A stretch of DNA of 64,000 nucleotides from JAJXWB01 sp964634325. GTDB taxonomy: Bacteria > Pseudomonadota > Alphaproteobacteria > Rhizobiales > Beijerinckiaceae. A model generated the notes under the pieces. It did not search any database. It saw only the letters and a program-made list of their open reading frames with translations, and was not told where the DNA came from. Positions 1 through 8,849 of the stretch are shown in pieces. The stretch covers positions 1-64,000 of the forward strand of contig CAZWJF010000012.1 of NCBI GenBank assembly GCA_964634325.1. The letters run 5' to 3'. The position numbers and the translations under genes are program-made. Within the stretch, counting starts at the first letter, position 1; the number at the start of each line of letters is the position of its first letter.

Positions 1-46
1 TGACGTTGTAGTCCACTACCCGCTTAACGGGCACGAGAACCTTCAT
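1..46 (-). CDS. etfB: Electron transfer flavoprotein subunit beta, N-terminal fragment
   Basis: Only the first 15 codons lie inside the window; the gene runs off the left edge on the minus strand. The readable N-terminus is MKVLVPVKRVVDYNV, the characteristic start of EtfB. A GGTGGGAG ribosome-binding site sits about six bases before the ATG. EtfB pairs with EtfA to carry electrons from acyl-CoA and related dehydrogenases to the ETF-ubiquinone oxidoreductase at the membrane. The gene follows the adenosyltransferase and HIG1-type genes in the same direction. Identity rests on 15 residues plus context. Confidence 0.85.
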   Translation of the reverse strand, partial: MKVLVPVKRVVDYNV

Positions 47-150
47 CGCTTGCTCCCACCGTCCTGAATTGCGGTTGGTTTGGTACTCGTCACGTCAGGT
101 CGAGTCAACGCGCCAAGCACATCAGCCGCAACGTGTTTCGATTGGCGAAA

Positions 151-729
151 TCAGCGGTTTTGCCCGGGGGTCCACAATATGTCGTCGATCCCGCGCCGAT
201 TCGCGACGCGCGCGGCCACGAAGAGAAGGTCCGATAGCCGATTGACGTACCGCATTGCGGGCTCGTCGATCACTTCATCCGGCGTTGTCGCGAGTTCGAC
301 CATGATGCGTTCCGCGCGACGCGCGATCGTGCGCGCAAGATGCAGCGCCGCAGCGCCCGGCGAACCGCCTGGCAGAACGAACGAGGTCAGCGGAGCCAAT
401 CCTTCATTCAGCGTGTCTATCTCCGCTTCGAGCCGCTCGACCTGACTTTGGACGATACGGAGAGCGCCGGCGGCGCGCGGTGTATTGGTCGGCGTCGCGA
501 GGTCGGCGCCGAGATCGAACAGATCGTTCTGAATGCGAGCCAGGACATTTTGAAGTTCTGGAAATGCGACGCCCAAGGCCGCCCGTGCGCTCCCGATCGC
601 AGCGTTCGTCTCGTCGATCGTGCCGTACGCCTCGACGCGCAGGTCGCTCTTCAAGCGACGCTGACCCGACACGAGCGCGGTCGTGCCGTCATCGCCGGTT
701 CTCGTATAAATCCTGTTGAGGCGGACCAT
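151..729 (-). CDS. PduO-type cob(I)alamin adenosyltransferase
   Basis: Transfers the adenosyl group of ATP to cob(I)alamin, giving adenosylcobalamin in the cytosol. At 192 residues it has the usual length of the PduO-type family. It carries the N-terminal TRTGDDGTT motif (9-17), YGTIDETNA (35-43), the conserved LPGGS stretch (119-123) leading into RTIARRAER (133-141), and YVNRLSDLLF (161-170). The start ATG is six bases after the stop of the HIG1-type gene, so the two are probably co-transcribed, with etfB following. The B12-dependent enzyme visible in this window is ethylmalonyl-CoA mutase at about 30-32 kb, a plausible consumer of the product. Confidence 0.93.
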   Translation of the reverse strand: MVRLNRIYTRTGDDGTTALVSGQRRLKSDLRVEAYGTIDETNAAIGSARAALGVAFPELQNVLARIQNDLFDLGADLATPTNTPRAAGALRIVQSQVERLEAEIDTLNEGLAPLTSFVLPGGSPGAAALHLARTIARRAERIMVELATTPDEVIDEPAMRYVNRLSDLLFVAARVANRRGIDDILWTPGQNR

Positions 730-735
730 GACGTC

Positions 736-918
736 TCAACTCCTCAGCCAGAGGACGCCCATAATCACGAGAACGGCGACAAACTGAAGTCCGACGCGCC
801 AGCGCATGAGCAATTGAGACGTGTTTGCGCTGCCATCGCGCATCATATTGGCGAGGCCTAACAGCAGAACGATCGCAACCGCCCCGAGAGCGATCGAAAT
901 CACCAGATTATAGGCCAT
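736..918 (-). CDS. HIG1-domain (twin-transmembrane) small membrane protein
   Basis: A 60-residue protein with two hydrophobic segments, about residues 4-22 and 41-58. They are joined by a polar loop carrying the HIG_1_N-like pattern of GLANMMRDG followed by MRWRVGLQF. HIG1-family proteins in mitochondria and alphaproteobacteria associate with respiratory complexes, notably cytochrome oxidase assembly or stability. The role here is inferred from the family only. It sits just upstream of the adenosyltransferase and etfB, an arrangement I recall from other Rhizobiales. Confidence 0.85.
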   Translation of the reverse strand: MAYNLVISIALGAVAIVLLLGLANMMRDGSANTSQLLMRWRVGLQFVAVLVIMGVLWLRS

Positions 919-986
919 GCTTGGTTCCCGGGAGAGATGTTCAGAGGACTAGGTAGCGGCGCCCCGGCGTTGGGACAAGGCGCCGT

Positions 987-3467
987 TCAATTCCTGCGTA
1001 TCAGGCGCTCGAGATAGTCGAGTTCATCCGGCGGGCGCCCGACATCTCCCAGACGTCGGCGCAATTCCTCCAGAACGCGCTGGGCGCGCAAGGCGGGGCT
1101 CGAACCGAGCGGGTCGTATCGCGCGTTCGGATCGTAACGCCGACTACGCGGGCTGGACCGACCGAGCGGGTCCTGACCCTCGCCGTCGGCCGCTTCGGCC
1201 GGATCCTGCTGACCCGAAGGCCCGACGCCGGCCTCATCCGACGCGTCGCCTTGGCCTTTCATTCCTCTGGCTAATTGATCAGCGCCTTGCCGCAGGGCTT
1301 CGAGCGCGCGGCCCTGCGCGTCGACGGCCGCGCCGCGGTCGCCACGCTCGCCGAGAGCGCCTTCCGCTTGCCTCATCGCCTCCCTCGCCGCGCCGAGTTG
1401 TTCCTCACCTCGTTTGCCGAGCCTGCGCTGAATATCCGCCAACCGCTCTTCCAACTCCGCTTGACGTTGCTTGAGATCTTCGGATCCGCGACGATTTTCA
1501 CGCGACGAATTTCGCGGTTCGCCCGTCCGCCGTCGTTCTTGCGACTGCTGACGATCCTCGTCCCCTTGTTCGGCGCGTCCGTCCCTGTAGGTGTCGTCCC
1601 GCAATTTCTGCTGGTCTTGCATCAAGCGGTCGAGATCGCGCATCGCCCTGTTTCGATCCCGCTGCGCCTGCGTCTGCGATCCCTTGCCGCGCGCCGTCCG
1701 CAAGTTCTCGAGCATGTTCTGCAAGTCGTCGAGCATCTGTTGGGCCGTACGCGTGTCTCCAGACTGCGCGAGCGCCTGCATCTGGTCGATCATCTTCTGC
1801 AGCGCGTCGCGTGAAATTGAGCGAGAGGGCGGCGCGCCCTCGGCCTGCTCGCGCGAACTGGGCTGGCGCTTGGCCATCTCCGCGAGGAATTTGTCCATCG
1901 CCTCACGCAATGCCTGCGAGAGACGCGATATATCCTGGTCCGGGGCATTGCGTTGCAGCGCGTCGCGAAGTTCCTTTTCCGCGGCGCGCAGTTCCCGTTC
2001 GGCGTCTGTTGCGCCGTCATCCTCGATCTGCAACGCCATGCGCCAGAGAAGGTTGGCGACATCGCGCAAAGCTTCGACGGATCTGGGATGGGCCAACCCG
2101 GTCGTCGCTACGCGCAGGCCGAGATACACGCCCGCTCCGACGCCGAATTTCTCCGGCGCCAGCATAAGAGCCGCCAACGCTTGCCGAACGCGTTCGCGCC
2201 GTCGCGGCTCAAGAACGAGATTGCGACGCTGCTCCACGAGCGCGCGCGCGAGCGGCTTGGAAAATGGACGCTGCGGCAAGTAGATCGAGATCGGCGCGCT
2301 GGCGCCCTTGTTGCCGGCTTCGTCCTGGGCGACCAGCTTCAAAGTCACGCGCGCTCCGGCCCACGGACTGTCAGCGAAGTCGACGGTCGAGCGTCCCTCT
2401 CCAAGCCCGTTCGGCGCGGGCGGAAGCGCGAGGGAGAGTTGCGGCGGATCGAACAAAGGCGGCCCCTCGGCTCGTCTGCCCTCGATCTCCGGATCGGAAA
2501 TATGGGCTTCGAGGACCGAAACCCCGTAGTCGTCGTCAGTCGCATAGGACAGCGTCAGCGAGCCGCGAAGGTTTGCGCGCGGTTGTTCCGTCAACTCCAC
2601 GGTCGGCGCGCGGTCGGGCACATTGTCGATCACAAAAGTCTGGCGGCCCAGCGTGATGCGCGCGTCGCCTTTGAGCACAAATTTTCGCTCCGACCCGCGC
2701 TGCGAGCCGGACTTGCCGTCTCCGGCCGGCTCAAGGCCGCCGGTCGTTGCGATATCCGGCGCCGATTGGCTCGACGATCGCACGATCAGCATCGAACCGT
2801 AAGGCGCGGAAACATGATCGCTGGCGGTCTTCGACATGCTGGCGTCGAGAACGATTGGCGGTTTGCCGGTATAGGGCGGGGGATCGATCCAGGCGTCGAG
2901 CCGGGCTGCGCCGATATCGGCGCTGGCGGCGGTCCATTGGAAGGCGCGATCCACACGCGCCCAACGGTCGGGCCCCGCATAGATGGCCGCTGCTGCGGTA
3001 AACAAGACCGCGCCAGCGCGAAGCGCGAAACGGTCGCGATCGATCGCGCGCGGCGCCGGGGCGGCCAATCGCACATCCGCGAGCTTTGCGTTCAGACGCG
3101 CCCTATACACCCGCCACAACGCAAGCGCGGCAGGGTCTGCCGCATTGACCGGTCGATCGTCGAGGGTCGTGGCGAGCGCATGCCGCTGGCCGGCGTCGCG
3201 GTCGATTCGCTTTAGCGCCTCGAGGCGGCCGATCCGCGCAGAACGGATTTCGCGCAGAGCGACGTAGCCAGCGAGCCCGACGAGCATCGCCACTCCGGCG
3301 AGACGGACTGGCGGCGGCGACACGTCCCACACGCCGAACCACGTAAGCGCCAGGAAGAGCGCGATAACGGCCGCAATCGCCGAAAGCGCGCGCCACGCCA
3401 TTTCCCAAACCAGGATGGCCCGGGCGATTCCGACGAGACGCTCAAGCGACTTGTTCACTGCGGACAT
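987..3467 (-). CDS. TIGR02302 family membrane protein
   Basis: An 826-residue protein that fits the alphaproteobacterial TIGR02302 family, whose function is not established. The N-terminus has hydrophobic segments around residues 18-46, 52-70 and 150-166, suggesting membrane anchoring. The middle part (about 190-420) is rich in beta-type sequence with DRAP and DDDYGVSVLEA stretches. From about 490 to 740 it is extremely rich in Q, R, E and A, as expected for long coiled coils. It lies 102 bases after lysA in the same direction and may be co-transcribed with it. I recognise the family but assign no biochemical role. Confidence 0.85.
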   Translation of the reverse strand: MSAVNKSLERLVGIARAILVWEMAWRALSAIAAVIALFLALTWFGVWDVSPPPVRLAGVAMLVGLAGYVALREIRSARIGRLEALKRIDRDAGQRHALATTLDDRPVNAADPAALALWRVYRARLNAKLADVRLAAPAPRAIDRDRFALRAGAVLFTAAAAIYAGPDRWARVDRAFQWTAASADIGAARLDAWIDPPPYTGKPPIVLDASMSKTASDHVSAPYGSMLIVRSSSQSAPDIATTGGLEPAGDGKSGSQRGSERKFVLKGDARITLGRQTFVIDNVPDRAPTVELTEQPRANLRGSLTLSYATDDDYGVSVLEAHISDPEIEGRRAEGPPLFDPPQLSLALPPAPNGLGEGRSTVDFADSPWAGARVTLKLVAQDEAGNKGASAPISIYLPQRPFSKPLARALVEQRRNLVLEPRRRERVRQALAALMLAPEKFGVGAGVYLGLRVATTGLAHPRSVEALRDVANLLWRMALQIEDDGATDAERELRAAEKELRDALQRNAPDQDISRLSQALREAMDKFLAEMAKRQPSSREQAEGAPPSRSISRDALQKMIDQMQALAQSGDTRTAQQMLDDLQNMLENLRTARGKGSQTQAQRDRNRAMRDLDRLMQDQQKLRDDTYRDGRAEQGDEDRQQSQERRRTGEPRNSSRENRRGSEDLKQRQAELEERLADIQRRLGKRGEEQLGAAREAMRQAEGALGERGDRGAAVDAQGRALEALRQGADQLARGMKGQGDASDEAGVGPSGQQDPAEAADGEGQDPLGRSSPRSRRYDPNARYDPLGSSPALRAQRVLEELRRRLGDVGRPPDELDYLERLIRRN

Positions 3468-3569
3468 TCAGCCGCCCGTCCAACTCCCGCGCCGCCACGA
3501 ACTCGGCTGCTGTGGCCGAAGTCTATACGGCGGGGGCCGATCGGGCGAATTAAATCAGAGCGGCAAGGT

Positions 3570-4838
3570 TTACGCCAACCAGGCCGGAATTGTGTCCAGT
3601 CCGATCAACTGGTCATATGTCGGCCGCGCGCGCACGATCGCCGCCTGGTCGCCGCTCACCAAGACCTCGGGAACCAACAGGCGCGAATTGTAGGTTCCCG
3701 ACTGGACTGCGCCATAAGCGCCGGCTGACATGATCGCCAGGAGATCGCCTGCGCGCGTTACCGGGAGGTCCCGGTCGAGCGCAAGGTAGTCGCCTGTCTC
3801 GCAGACGGGGCCGACGACGTCGACGCGTTCGAAGGGCGTCGCGGGATCGTGCCTGACTGGCGCGATTTCATGGTGCGCCTCGTAGAGCGTCGGGCGAATC
3901 AGATCATTCATGGCCGCATCGACGATCACAAAGCTCTTCGCCTCGCCGCGCTTCACGTAAATTACGCGCGTGATGAGAATTCCCGCATTGCCGACGATGA
4001 GGCGGCCAGGCTCGAACAGCAGCTTGCAATCGAGATCGGCGACCGTCCTGCGCACGACGTCCGCATACCGATCCGGATGGTAGGAATCGGGATCCTCGTC
4101 CGCCCGGTAAGGAATTCCGAGCCCGCCGCCGAGATCGACATGGTCGATCGCATGGCCTTCGGCGCGAAGATCCCTGACGAGCTCCGCGAGTAACAAGAAG
4201 GCGTTTTCAAACGGTGCGAGATCGGTGATCTGAGAGCCGATGTGCATGTCGACGCCGCTGACGCGCAACCCCGGCAAGTCGCGCGCATGCGCATAAATCT
4301 GGCGCGCGCGGGAGATCGGCACACCGAACTTGTTTTCCGATTTCCCGGTCGAAATCTTCGCGTGGGTCTTCGCGTCGACGTCGGGATTCACCCGAAGCGC
4401 GATCTGCGCTTGCGCGCCAAGGGCCTGCGCTTCCTCCGAAATCGCATGAAGTTCGGGCTCGGATTCGACGTTGAAACAGAAAATGCCCGCGCGCAGCGCC
4501 AGCGCGATTTCATGACGCGTCTTGCCGACGCCCGAAAATGTAATGCGCTCGGCCGGCGTTCCAGCGGCGAGCGCCCGGCGCAGCTCGCCTTCGGACACGA
4601 TATCCATGCCCGCGCCGATCCTTGCGAGCGTTCGGATGACCGCCTGGTTCGAATTGGCCTTCATCGCGTAGCAAATCGTCGCGTCGAGGCCGGCGAAAGC
4701 ATCGCGGAACACGCGATAGTGGCGCTCGATGGTCGCAGTCGAATAGCAGTAGAACGGCGTGCCGATCTGGTCGGCGAGAGCCGCGATGTCGACGTCCTCC
4801 GCAAACAAGACGCCTTCGCGATAATCGAAATGCCGCAT
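3570..4838 (-). CDS. lysA: Diaminopimelate decarboxylase
   Basis: Decarboxylates meso-diaminopimelate to L-lysine, the last step of lysine synthesis, using PLP. The 422-residue protein has the PLP lysine K60 in CYAMKANSN, the glycine loop LGGGLGIPY, the HIGSQI segment and the CETGDYL motif that contributes the substrate-binding cysteine at the dimer interface. The ATG is four bases after the stop of the upstream lipoprotein gene, so translation is probably linked. Gene order argH - lptM-like - lysA is common in Alphaproteobacteria. Confidence 0.96.
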   Translation of the reverse strand: MRHFDYREGVLFAEDVDIAALADQIGTPFYCYSTATIERHYRVFRDAFAGLDATICYAMKANSNQAVIRTLARIGAGMDIVSEGELRRALAAGTPAERITFSGVGKTRHEIALALRAGIFCFNVESEPELHAISEEAQALGAQAQIALRVNPDVDAKTHAKISTGKSENKFGVPISRARQIYAHARDLPGLRVSGVDMHIGSQITDLAPFENAFLLLAELVRDLRAEGHAIDHVDLGGGLGIPYRADEDPDSYHPDRYADVVRRTVADLDCKLLFEPGRLIVGNAGILITRVIYVKRGEAKSFVIVDAAMNDLIRPTLYEAHHEIAPVRHDPATPFERVDVVGPVCETGDYLALDRDLPVTRAGDLLAIMSAGAYGAVQSGTYNSRLLVPEVLVSGDQAAIVRARPTYDQLIGLDTIPAWLA

Positions 4839-4842
4839 TACG

Positions 4843-5142
4843 TCAGAGCAGCGGATCGAGAATGAACGGAGACGACTTCTTGGGCGCCGCCGTGCTGTCA
4901 GTCCTGGCGGCCGGCTCGTCGGCCTTGGAGGATGTATTGCGGAACAGACCTCCCGGCGCGTCCGACGGCGCTACTTTCGCGGGGGCCTGCTTCACCGGCA
5001 TGTCCGGGGGCGCGCCGGGAGGCGGCTCCAAAGGCCCGCGTCGGCCGCAGCCGGAGAGACAGGCCGCCGCGACGATGCAGGCGACGATGCAGAGTCGAGA
5101 ATGCACGGGCTTGTCCGTTGTAAGTCCGCCTTCGCGTAGCAC
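4843..5142 (-). CDS. lptM: LptM-like small lipoprotein
   Basis: A 99-residue lipoprotein precursor. A hydrophobic signal segment ends in the lipobox LSGC with Cys32, followed at once by GRRGPLEPP, the conserved start of LptM-family lipoproteins encoded beside lysA. LptM in Escherichia coli assists maturation of the LptD outer-membrane translocon; extending that role to this protein is inference. The tail is proline- and alanine-rich and probably disordered. The first possible start here is GTG at 5142. A second GTG at 5106 would give a more typical 20-residue signal peptide and may be the true start. Confidence 0.8.
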   Translation of the reverse strand: MLREGGLTTDKPVHSRLCIVACIVAAACLSGCGRRGPLEPPPGAPPDMPVKQAPAKVAPSDAPGGLFRNTSSKADEPAARTDSTAAPKKSSPFILDPLL

Positions 5143-5179
5143 AAGTCGCGCGGGCCGGCCAGCGGGCGGCGGATTCAGG

Positions 5180-6565
5180 CTATTCCGCCGAAAGGCGTCC
5201 GAGCCAGGCGTCCGCCTGGGCTCGGACGTTCGACGGCGCTGCGCCGCCGTAGCTCGTGCGACTTGCTACGGATTTTTCGACGGCGAGGACGTCGAGGACG
5301 TCCGGCTCAAAACCGGGTTCGACCGAGCGGAGCTCGTCGAGCGTTAGCGCTTCGAGGTCGACGCCGCGCGCGGCCGCCAGCGCGACGACCCGTCCCGTGA
5401 CGTGATGGGCCTGCCGAAAGGGCATCCCCAGCCGCCGGACGAGCCAATCGGCGATATCGGTGGCGGTCGAATATCCAAGACCGGCCGCGGCCGCCATTCT
5501 GTTCAGGTCGGGCGTCATGTCCCGAACCATTCCGGTCGTGGCCGCCAGGCAAAGAGACAGCGAATGGACGGAATCGAAGACGCTTTCCTTGTCTTCCTGC
5601 ATGTCCTTCGAATAGGCGAGCGGCAGCCCCTTCATCACGACCAGCAGGGCGTTGAGGGCGCCAATCATGCGACCGGTCTTGCCGCGCACCAGTTCGGCCG
5701 CGTCCGGATTGCGCTTCTGCGGCATGATCGAGGAACCGGTCGAAAAGCGATCGCTAAGCCGGACAAAACCGAAAAAGGGGCCGGTCCAAAGGACGATTTC
5801 CTCAGCAAACCGCGATAGATGCGTCGCGCAGATGGCGATGGCGCCGAGCGTCTCCAGCGCGAAATCGCGGTCGGACACCGAGTCCAGCGAATTTGCGGTC
5901 GGTCGGTCGAAACCCAGCGCCTTCGCAGTCATGTCCCGGTCGATCGGAAAAGAGGTGCCCGCCAGCGCCGCCGATCCCAACGGACATTCGTTCATTCTCG
6001 CCCGCGCGTCGCGAAAACGACTGCGGTCGCGCCCGAGCATCTCGACATAGGCGAGAAGGTGATGGCCAAAGTTGACGGGCTGAGCCGGCTGCAGGTGCGT
6101 AAATCCGGGCATGACCGAATCCGAATGGGCTCGCGCGGTTTCGGCGAGCGCCACCTGTAGGTCCCGAATCTGAGCGCTCAATTGATCGACGGCGTCGCGC
6201 ACCCAAAGCCGGAAATCGACAGCCACCTGGTCGTTGCGCGAGCGCGCGGTGTGAAGCCGGCCCGCAGCTGGTCCGATCAATTCCGCGAGTCTGGACTCGA
6301 CATTCATGTGAATGTCCTCGAGGGCGCGCGAAAACGTGAAGCGCCCGCCCTCGATTTCCTCGAGCACCTGATCTAGACCTGCCGAAATGGCGTCTGCGTC
6401 CGATTTCGACACGATTCCGGAGTGCGCCAGCATGGCGACATGGGCTTTCGACGCGGCGATGTCCTGCCGATACATCGCGCGGTCGAAGCCGATCGAGGCG
6501 TTGATCTCCTCCATGATCGCATCAGGGGCGGATTCGAAGCGTCCGCCCCACATCTTGTTACTCAT
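5180..6565 (-). CDS. argH: Argininosuccinate lyase
   Basis: Cleaves argininosuccinate to arginine and fumarate, the last step of arginine synthesis. It is 461 residues, the normal family length. Visible motifs are HTARSRNDQ (105-113), FTHLQPAQP (155-163) and the fumarase/aspartase signature GSSIMPQKRNP (277-287) with its catalytic serine. It is followed by the lipoprotein gene and lysA in the same direction. Its start codon is only 24 bases from the divergent tlpA start, so its promoter must lie in that short gap or inside tlpA. Confidence 0.97.
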   Translation of the reverse strand: MSNKMWGGRFESAPDAIMEEINASIGFDRAMYRQDIAASKAHVAMLAHSGIVSKSDADAISAGLDQVLEEIEGGRFTFSRALEDIHMNVESRLAELIGPAAGRLHTARSRNDQVAVDFRLWVRDAVDQLSAQIRDLQVALAETARAHSDSVMPGFTHLQPAQPVNFGHHLLAYVEMLGRDRSRFRDARARMNECPLGSAALAGTSFPIDRDMTAKALGFDRPTANSLDSVSDRDFALETLGAIAICATHLSRFAEEIVLWTGPFFGFVRLSDRFSTGSSIMPQKRNPDAAELVRGKTGRMIGALNALLVVMKGLPLAYSKDMQEDKESVFDSVHSLSLCLAATTGMVRDMTPDLNRMAAAAGLGYSTATDIADWLVRRLGMPFRQAHHVTGRVVALAAARGVDLEALTLDELRSVEPGFEPDVLDVLAVEKSVASRTSYGGAAPSNVRAQADAWLGRLSAE

Positions 6566-6589
6566 AGGCTAATCCCGGAATTGCGATCG

Positions 6590-7234
6590 ATGACCGAAAC
6601 GACTTCGCGCCCCAAGCCCCGCAGAGCCGGACTTGTCCTGGGAGGGATTGCTGTCGCTATCGGCGCGTCGGCCGTCCTATACGGGATATTGTCGCCGGCC
6701 GGCAAGAAATCGGTTGGCGAGTGCGCCGCGTCGAATGCGGTCGTATCAAAGGTCGCGGCGCTCGAAAAAGGCGGCATGGCGGCCGCGACCTCCAAGCGAA
6801 AGGCCGCACCCGTTACGCCGTTGAATTTTCTCGGCCCGAACGGCGAACAGACCAACCTTGAGGCATTTCGCGGGAAGGTCGTCCTGCTCAACCTCTGGGC
6901 GACCTGGTGCGTGCCTTGCCGCGAGGAGATGCCGACGCTCGACAGGCTTCAGGGCGAACTTGGTTCAAAGGATTTCGAGGTGGTCGCGGTCAACGTCGAT
7001 ACGGCGCGGCTGGAGCGAGCGAAATCATTCCTGAGCGAGATCGGCGTCAAACACCTCGGGTTCTATTCCGATCCGAAGGCGGACGTCTTCTACCGCCTCA
7101 AGACCGCGGGAAAAGTAGTTGGACTGCCTACAACCATCCTGATCGGACGCGACGGCTGTGAACTGGCCGCGATGGCCGGGCCGGCGGATTGGGCGTCGAG
7201 CGACGCGCTGGCCCTGATCCGGGCTGCTCTCTGA
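6590..7234 (+). CDS. tlpA: TlpA-family membrane-anchored thiol:disulfide oxidoreductase
   Basis: A 214-residue thioredoxin-like protein with an N-terminal membrane anchor (about 13-34) and a periplasmic domain. The active site is WCVPC (106-110) and the cis-proline loop is GLPTT. TlpA-type proteins reduce periplasmic disulfides, classically for copper delivery to and assembly of cytochrome oxidase. Cys45 near the anchor resembles the extra cysteine of Bradyrhizobium TlpA. The frame is open further upstream, but the ATG at 6590 is chosen because an earlier start would run deep into argH. TlpA divergent from argH is a recurrent Rhizobiales arrangement. Confidence 0.92.
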   Translation: MTETTSRPKPRRAGLVLGGIAVAIGASAVLYGILSPAGKKSVGECAASNAVVSKVAALEKGGMAAATSKRKAAPVTPLNFLGPNGEQTNLEAFRGKVVLLNLWATWCVPCREEMPTLDRLQGELGSKDFEVVAVNVDTARLERAKSFLSEIGVKHLGFYSDPKADVFYRLKTAGKVVGLPTTILIGRDGCELAAMAGPADWASSDALALIRAAL

Positions 7235-7373
7235 GGACGCCGGTCGCATTCCAACCCGCATCCTTACGCGTTGAGGTTACCGACATAGGGTTGTTGCCGC
7301 GCAAGCGCGACTATGAAACTAGTACCGACGTTGTTGACGTTTCATTAACCAGTCGACGCGTTCGGAGTATGTT

Positions 7374-8120
7374 ATGCGCAGCGTTCTGTGGGCGATCGTC
7401 GCGGCTCTGGCTTTGCTGCATTTTTCTCCAGCGCACGCCGGCGGCCTCTTGCAGGACCTTTTCGCGCCCGCTCCGCGTCCGTCGCCAATCGTGTACCAGT
7501 ACGCGCCCGCGCAACCGCACATTCGCTTTCAGTTCGACGAAGGCCTGCGGGTGTCGCGTCGGCCGCATGTCGCGCGCAAAGCGATCGGCGCCTCCCGATC
7601 GTCGAAGTTCGGCGTTTCCTCGAAACGGGCCGCCATCAAATTCGGCGGGCGCAGCAGAATGACTGTAAACCGCGCAAATGCATCGGTGTGGCGCATCGAG
7701 CGTCATCGCGCCGTGCATCGTGTCCACCGCCTGGCGGACAAGCGGAGCAAGGCTTCGGTCGAGCGCTTTGCGGCCCTTAATCCGGCGTCCGCGGTTCCCG
7801 TTGCCGCTGCGGCGGCTCCGCCCGCGAAAATTCACGAAGACCGCACCTTGCGTATCGGAGACGCTTACATGACCACCGAGGGGCTGCGCATCTATCGTGG
7901 CGCAGCTGTCAAAGCCGGTGGCCAGAAGGCCTTTGTCGAACTTCGTCGCTCCGATATCGGCGCCGGGGCCAAAGCGCGGCTGGCGGCGCTCGTCAGTGGA
8001 GCGCGCGCCGACTATGCGCCGCTGGCGATCAAGCCCGCAACGAAATCGACAGCGGCCTCGTCGCGGCGCGGCACGTCTCTTGATCGGAACGGCCGAACAA
8101 TCAGGGTGGTCGGCCCGTAA
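7374..8120 (+). CDS. Secreted basic protein of unknown function, shares a motif with the protein at 62201-63160
   Basis: A 248-residue protein with a clear signal peptide (residues 1-22, cleavage after AHA). The mature part is strongly basic and rich in alanine, arginine and proline. I do not recognise a named domain. Residues 158-178 read TLR-x-GD then TTEGLRIYRGA, which closely matches residues 167-186 of the secreted protein at 62201-63160. Both proteins also carry an RFQ segment followed by a VARK/VAR-x-K-type basic stretch in their N-terminal halves. It stands alone between tlpA and the convergent grxD. The start ATG at 7374 directly precedes the signal peptide. A periplasmic or surface location is inferred. 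Confidence 0.75.
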   Translation: MRSVLWAIVAALALLHFSPAHAGGLLQDLFAPAPRPSPIVYQYAPAQPHIRFQFDEGLRVSRRPHVARKAIGASRSSKFGVSSKRAAIKFGGRSRMTVNRANASVWRIERHRAVHRVHRLADKRSKASVERFAALNPASAVPVAAAAAPPAKIHEDRTLRIGDAYMTTEGLRIYRGAAVKAGGQKAFVELRRSDIGAGAKARLAALVSGARADYAPLAIKPATKSTAASSRRGTSLDRNGRTIRVVGP

Positions 8121-8165
8121 AGCCCTGGAGGACGTCGACGCGGAGCTACGCGAAACGGAACTCGA

Positions 8166-8507
8166 TCAGCTCTGAGCAGGGGATTTGTGCGGCACGCCGG
8201 CATTGGCGAGATGATCGGTAAGTTCGCCGGACTGGAACATTTCTCTCACAATGTCGCATCCGCCGACGAATTCGCCCTTCACATACAACTGCGGGATCGT
8301 CGGCCAGTTGGTGAAGCTCTTGATGCCTTCGCGCAGCTCGCCGTCGGCGAGGACATTTACGCCCTTGAAGGGCACGCCAAGGTAATCGAGGATCTGAACG
8401 ACTTGGCCGGAAAAGCCGCACTGCGGCATCTGCGGCGTGCCTTTCATAAACAGCACCACGTCGTTTGCGCTGATAACGCCCTGAATTTGATCGTGAATAT
8501 TGGCCAT
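8166..8507 (-). CDS. grxD: Monothiol glutaredoxin, Grx4/GrxD type
   Basis: A 113-residue monothiol glutaredoxin with the CGFS active site (30-33), the WPTIPQLYVKGEFVGG segment with its cis-proline (P72), and the GCDI glutathione-binding end. CGFS glutaredoxins bind a glutathione-ligated [2Fe-2S] cluster and work in Fe-S cluster trafficking with BolA partners, one of which is encoded just upstream. An in-frame ATG nine codons earlier exists, but starting at MANIHDQI matches family length. Confidence 0.95.
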   Translation of the reverse strand: MANIHDQIQGVISANDVVLFMKGTPQMPQCGFSGQVVQILDYLGVPFKGVNVLADGELREGIKSFTNWPTIPQLYVKGEFVGGCDIVREMFQSGELTDHLANAGVPHKSPAQS

Positions 8508-8600
8508 CGTCGATCCTTTCCTAGCGGAGTTCAAGGTTCCGCGAGCAAGTAAATATAGGTCATTTTTCCGACAACGCCCATAGGCGGGCCGACGCTGTCG

Positions 8601-8834
8601 CTAGGCGGGCACGCTCGTGGTCAGCGCCAGCGCGTGCAAGACGCCGCCCATCTGCCCCTTCAGTGCGGCATACACCATTTGATGCTGCTGGACGCGCGAT
8701 TTTCCCCGGAACGACTCCGATACGACCGTCGCAGCGTAATGGTCTCCGTCGCCGGCCAGGTCGTGAATCTCAACACGAGCGTCCGGGAACGCAGCCTTGA
8801 TCAAGCGTTCAATCTCGGAAGATTCCATTGGCAT
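8601..8834 (-). CDS. BolA-family protein
   Basis: A 77-residue BolA/IbaG-like protein. It has the pattern LIKAAFPDARVEIHDLAGDGDHY and ends with the helix HQMVYAALKGQMGGVLHAL that carries the conserved C-terminal histidine. BolA proteins form [2Fe-2S]-bridged heterodimers with monothiol glutaredoxins, and the grxD gene follows directly, which supports a paired role in iron-sulfur homeostasis. Its start is 15 bases after the purL stop, so all three genes are likely co-transcribed. Confidence 0.93.
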   Translation of the reverse strand: MPMESSEIERLIKAAFPDARVEIHDLAGDGDHYAATVVSESFRGKSRVQQHQMVYAALKGQMGGVLHALALTTSVPA

Positions 8835-8849
8835 GCGACGCCCTCGACC

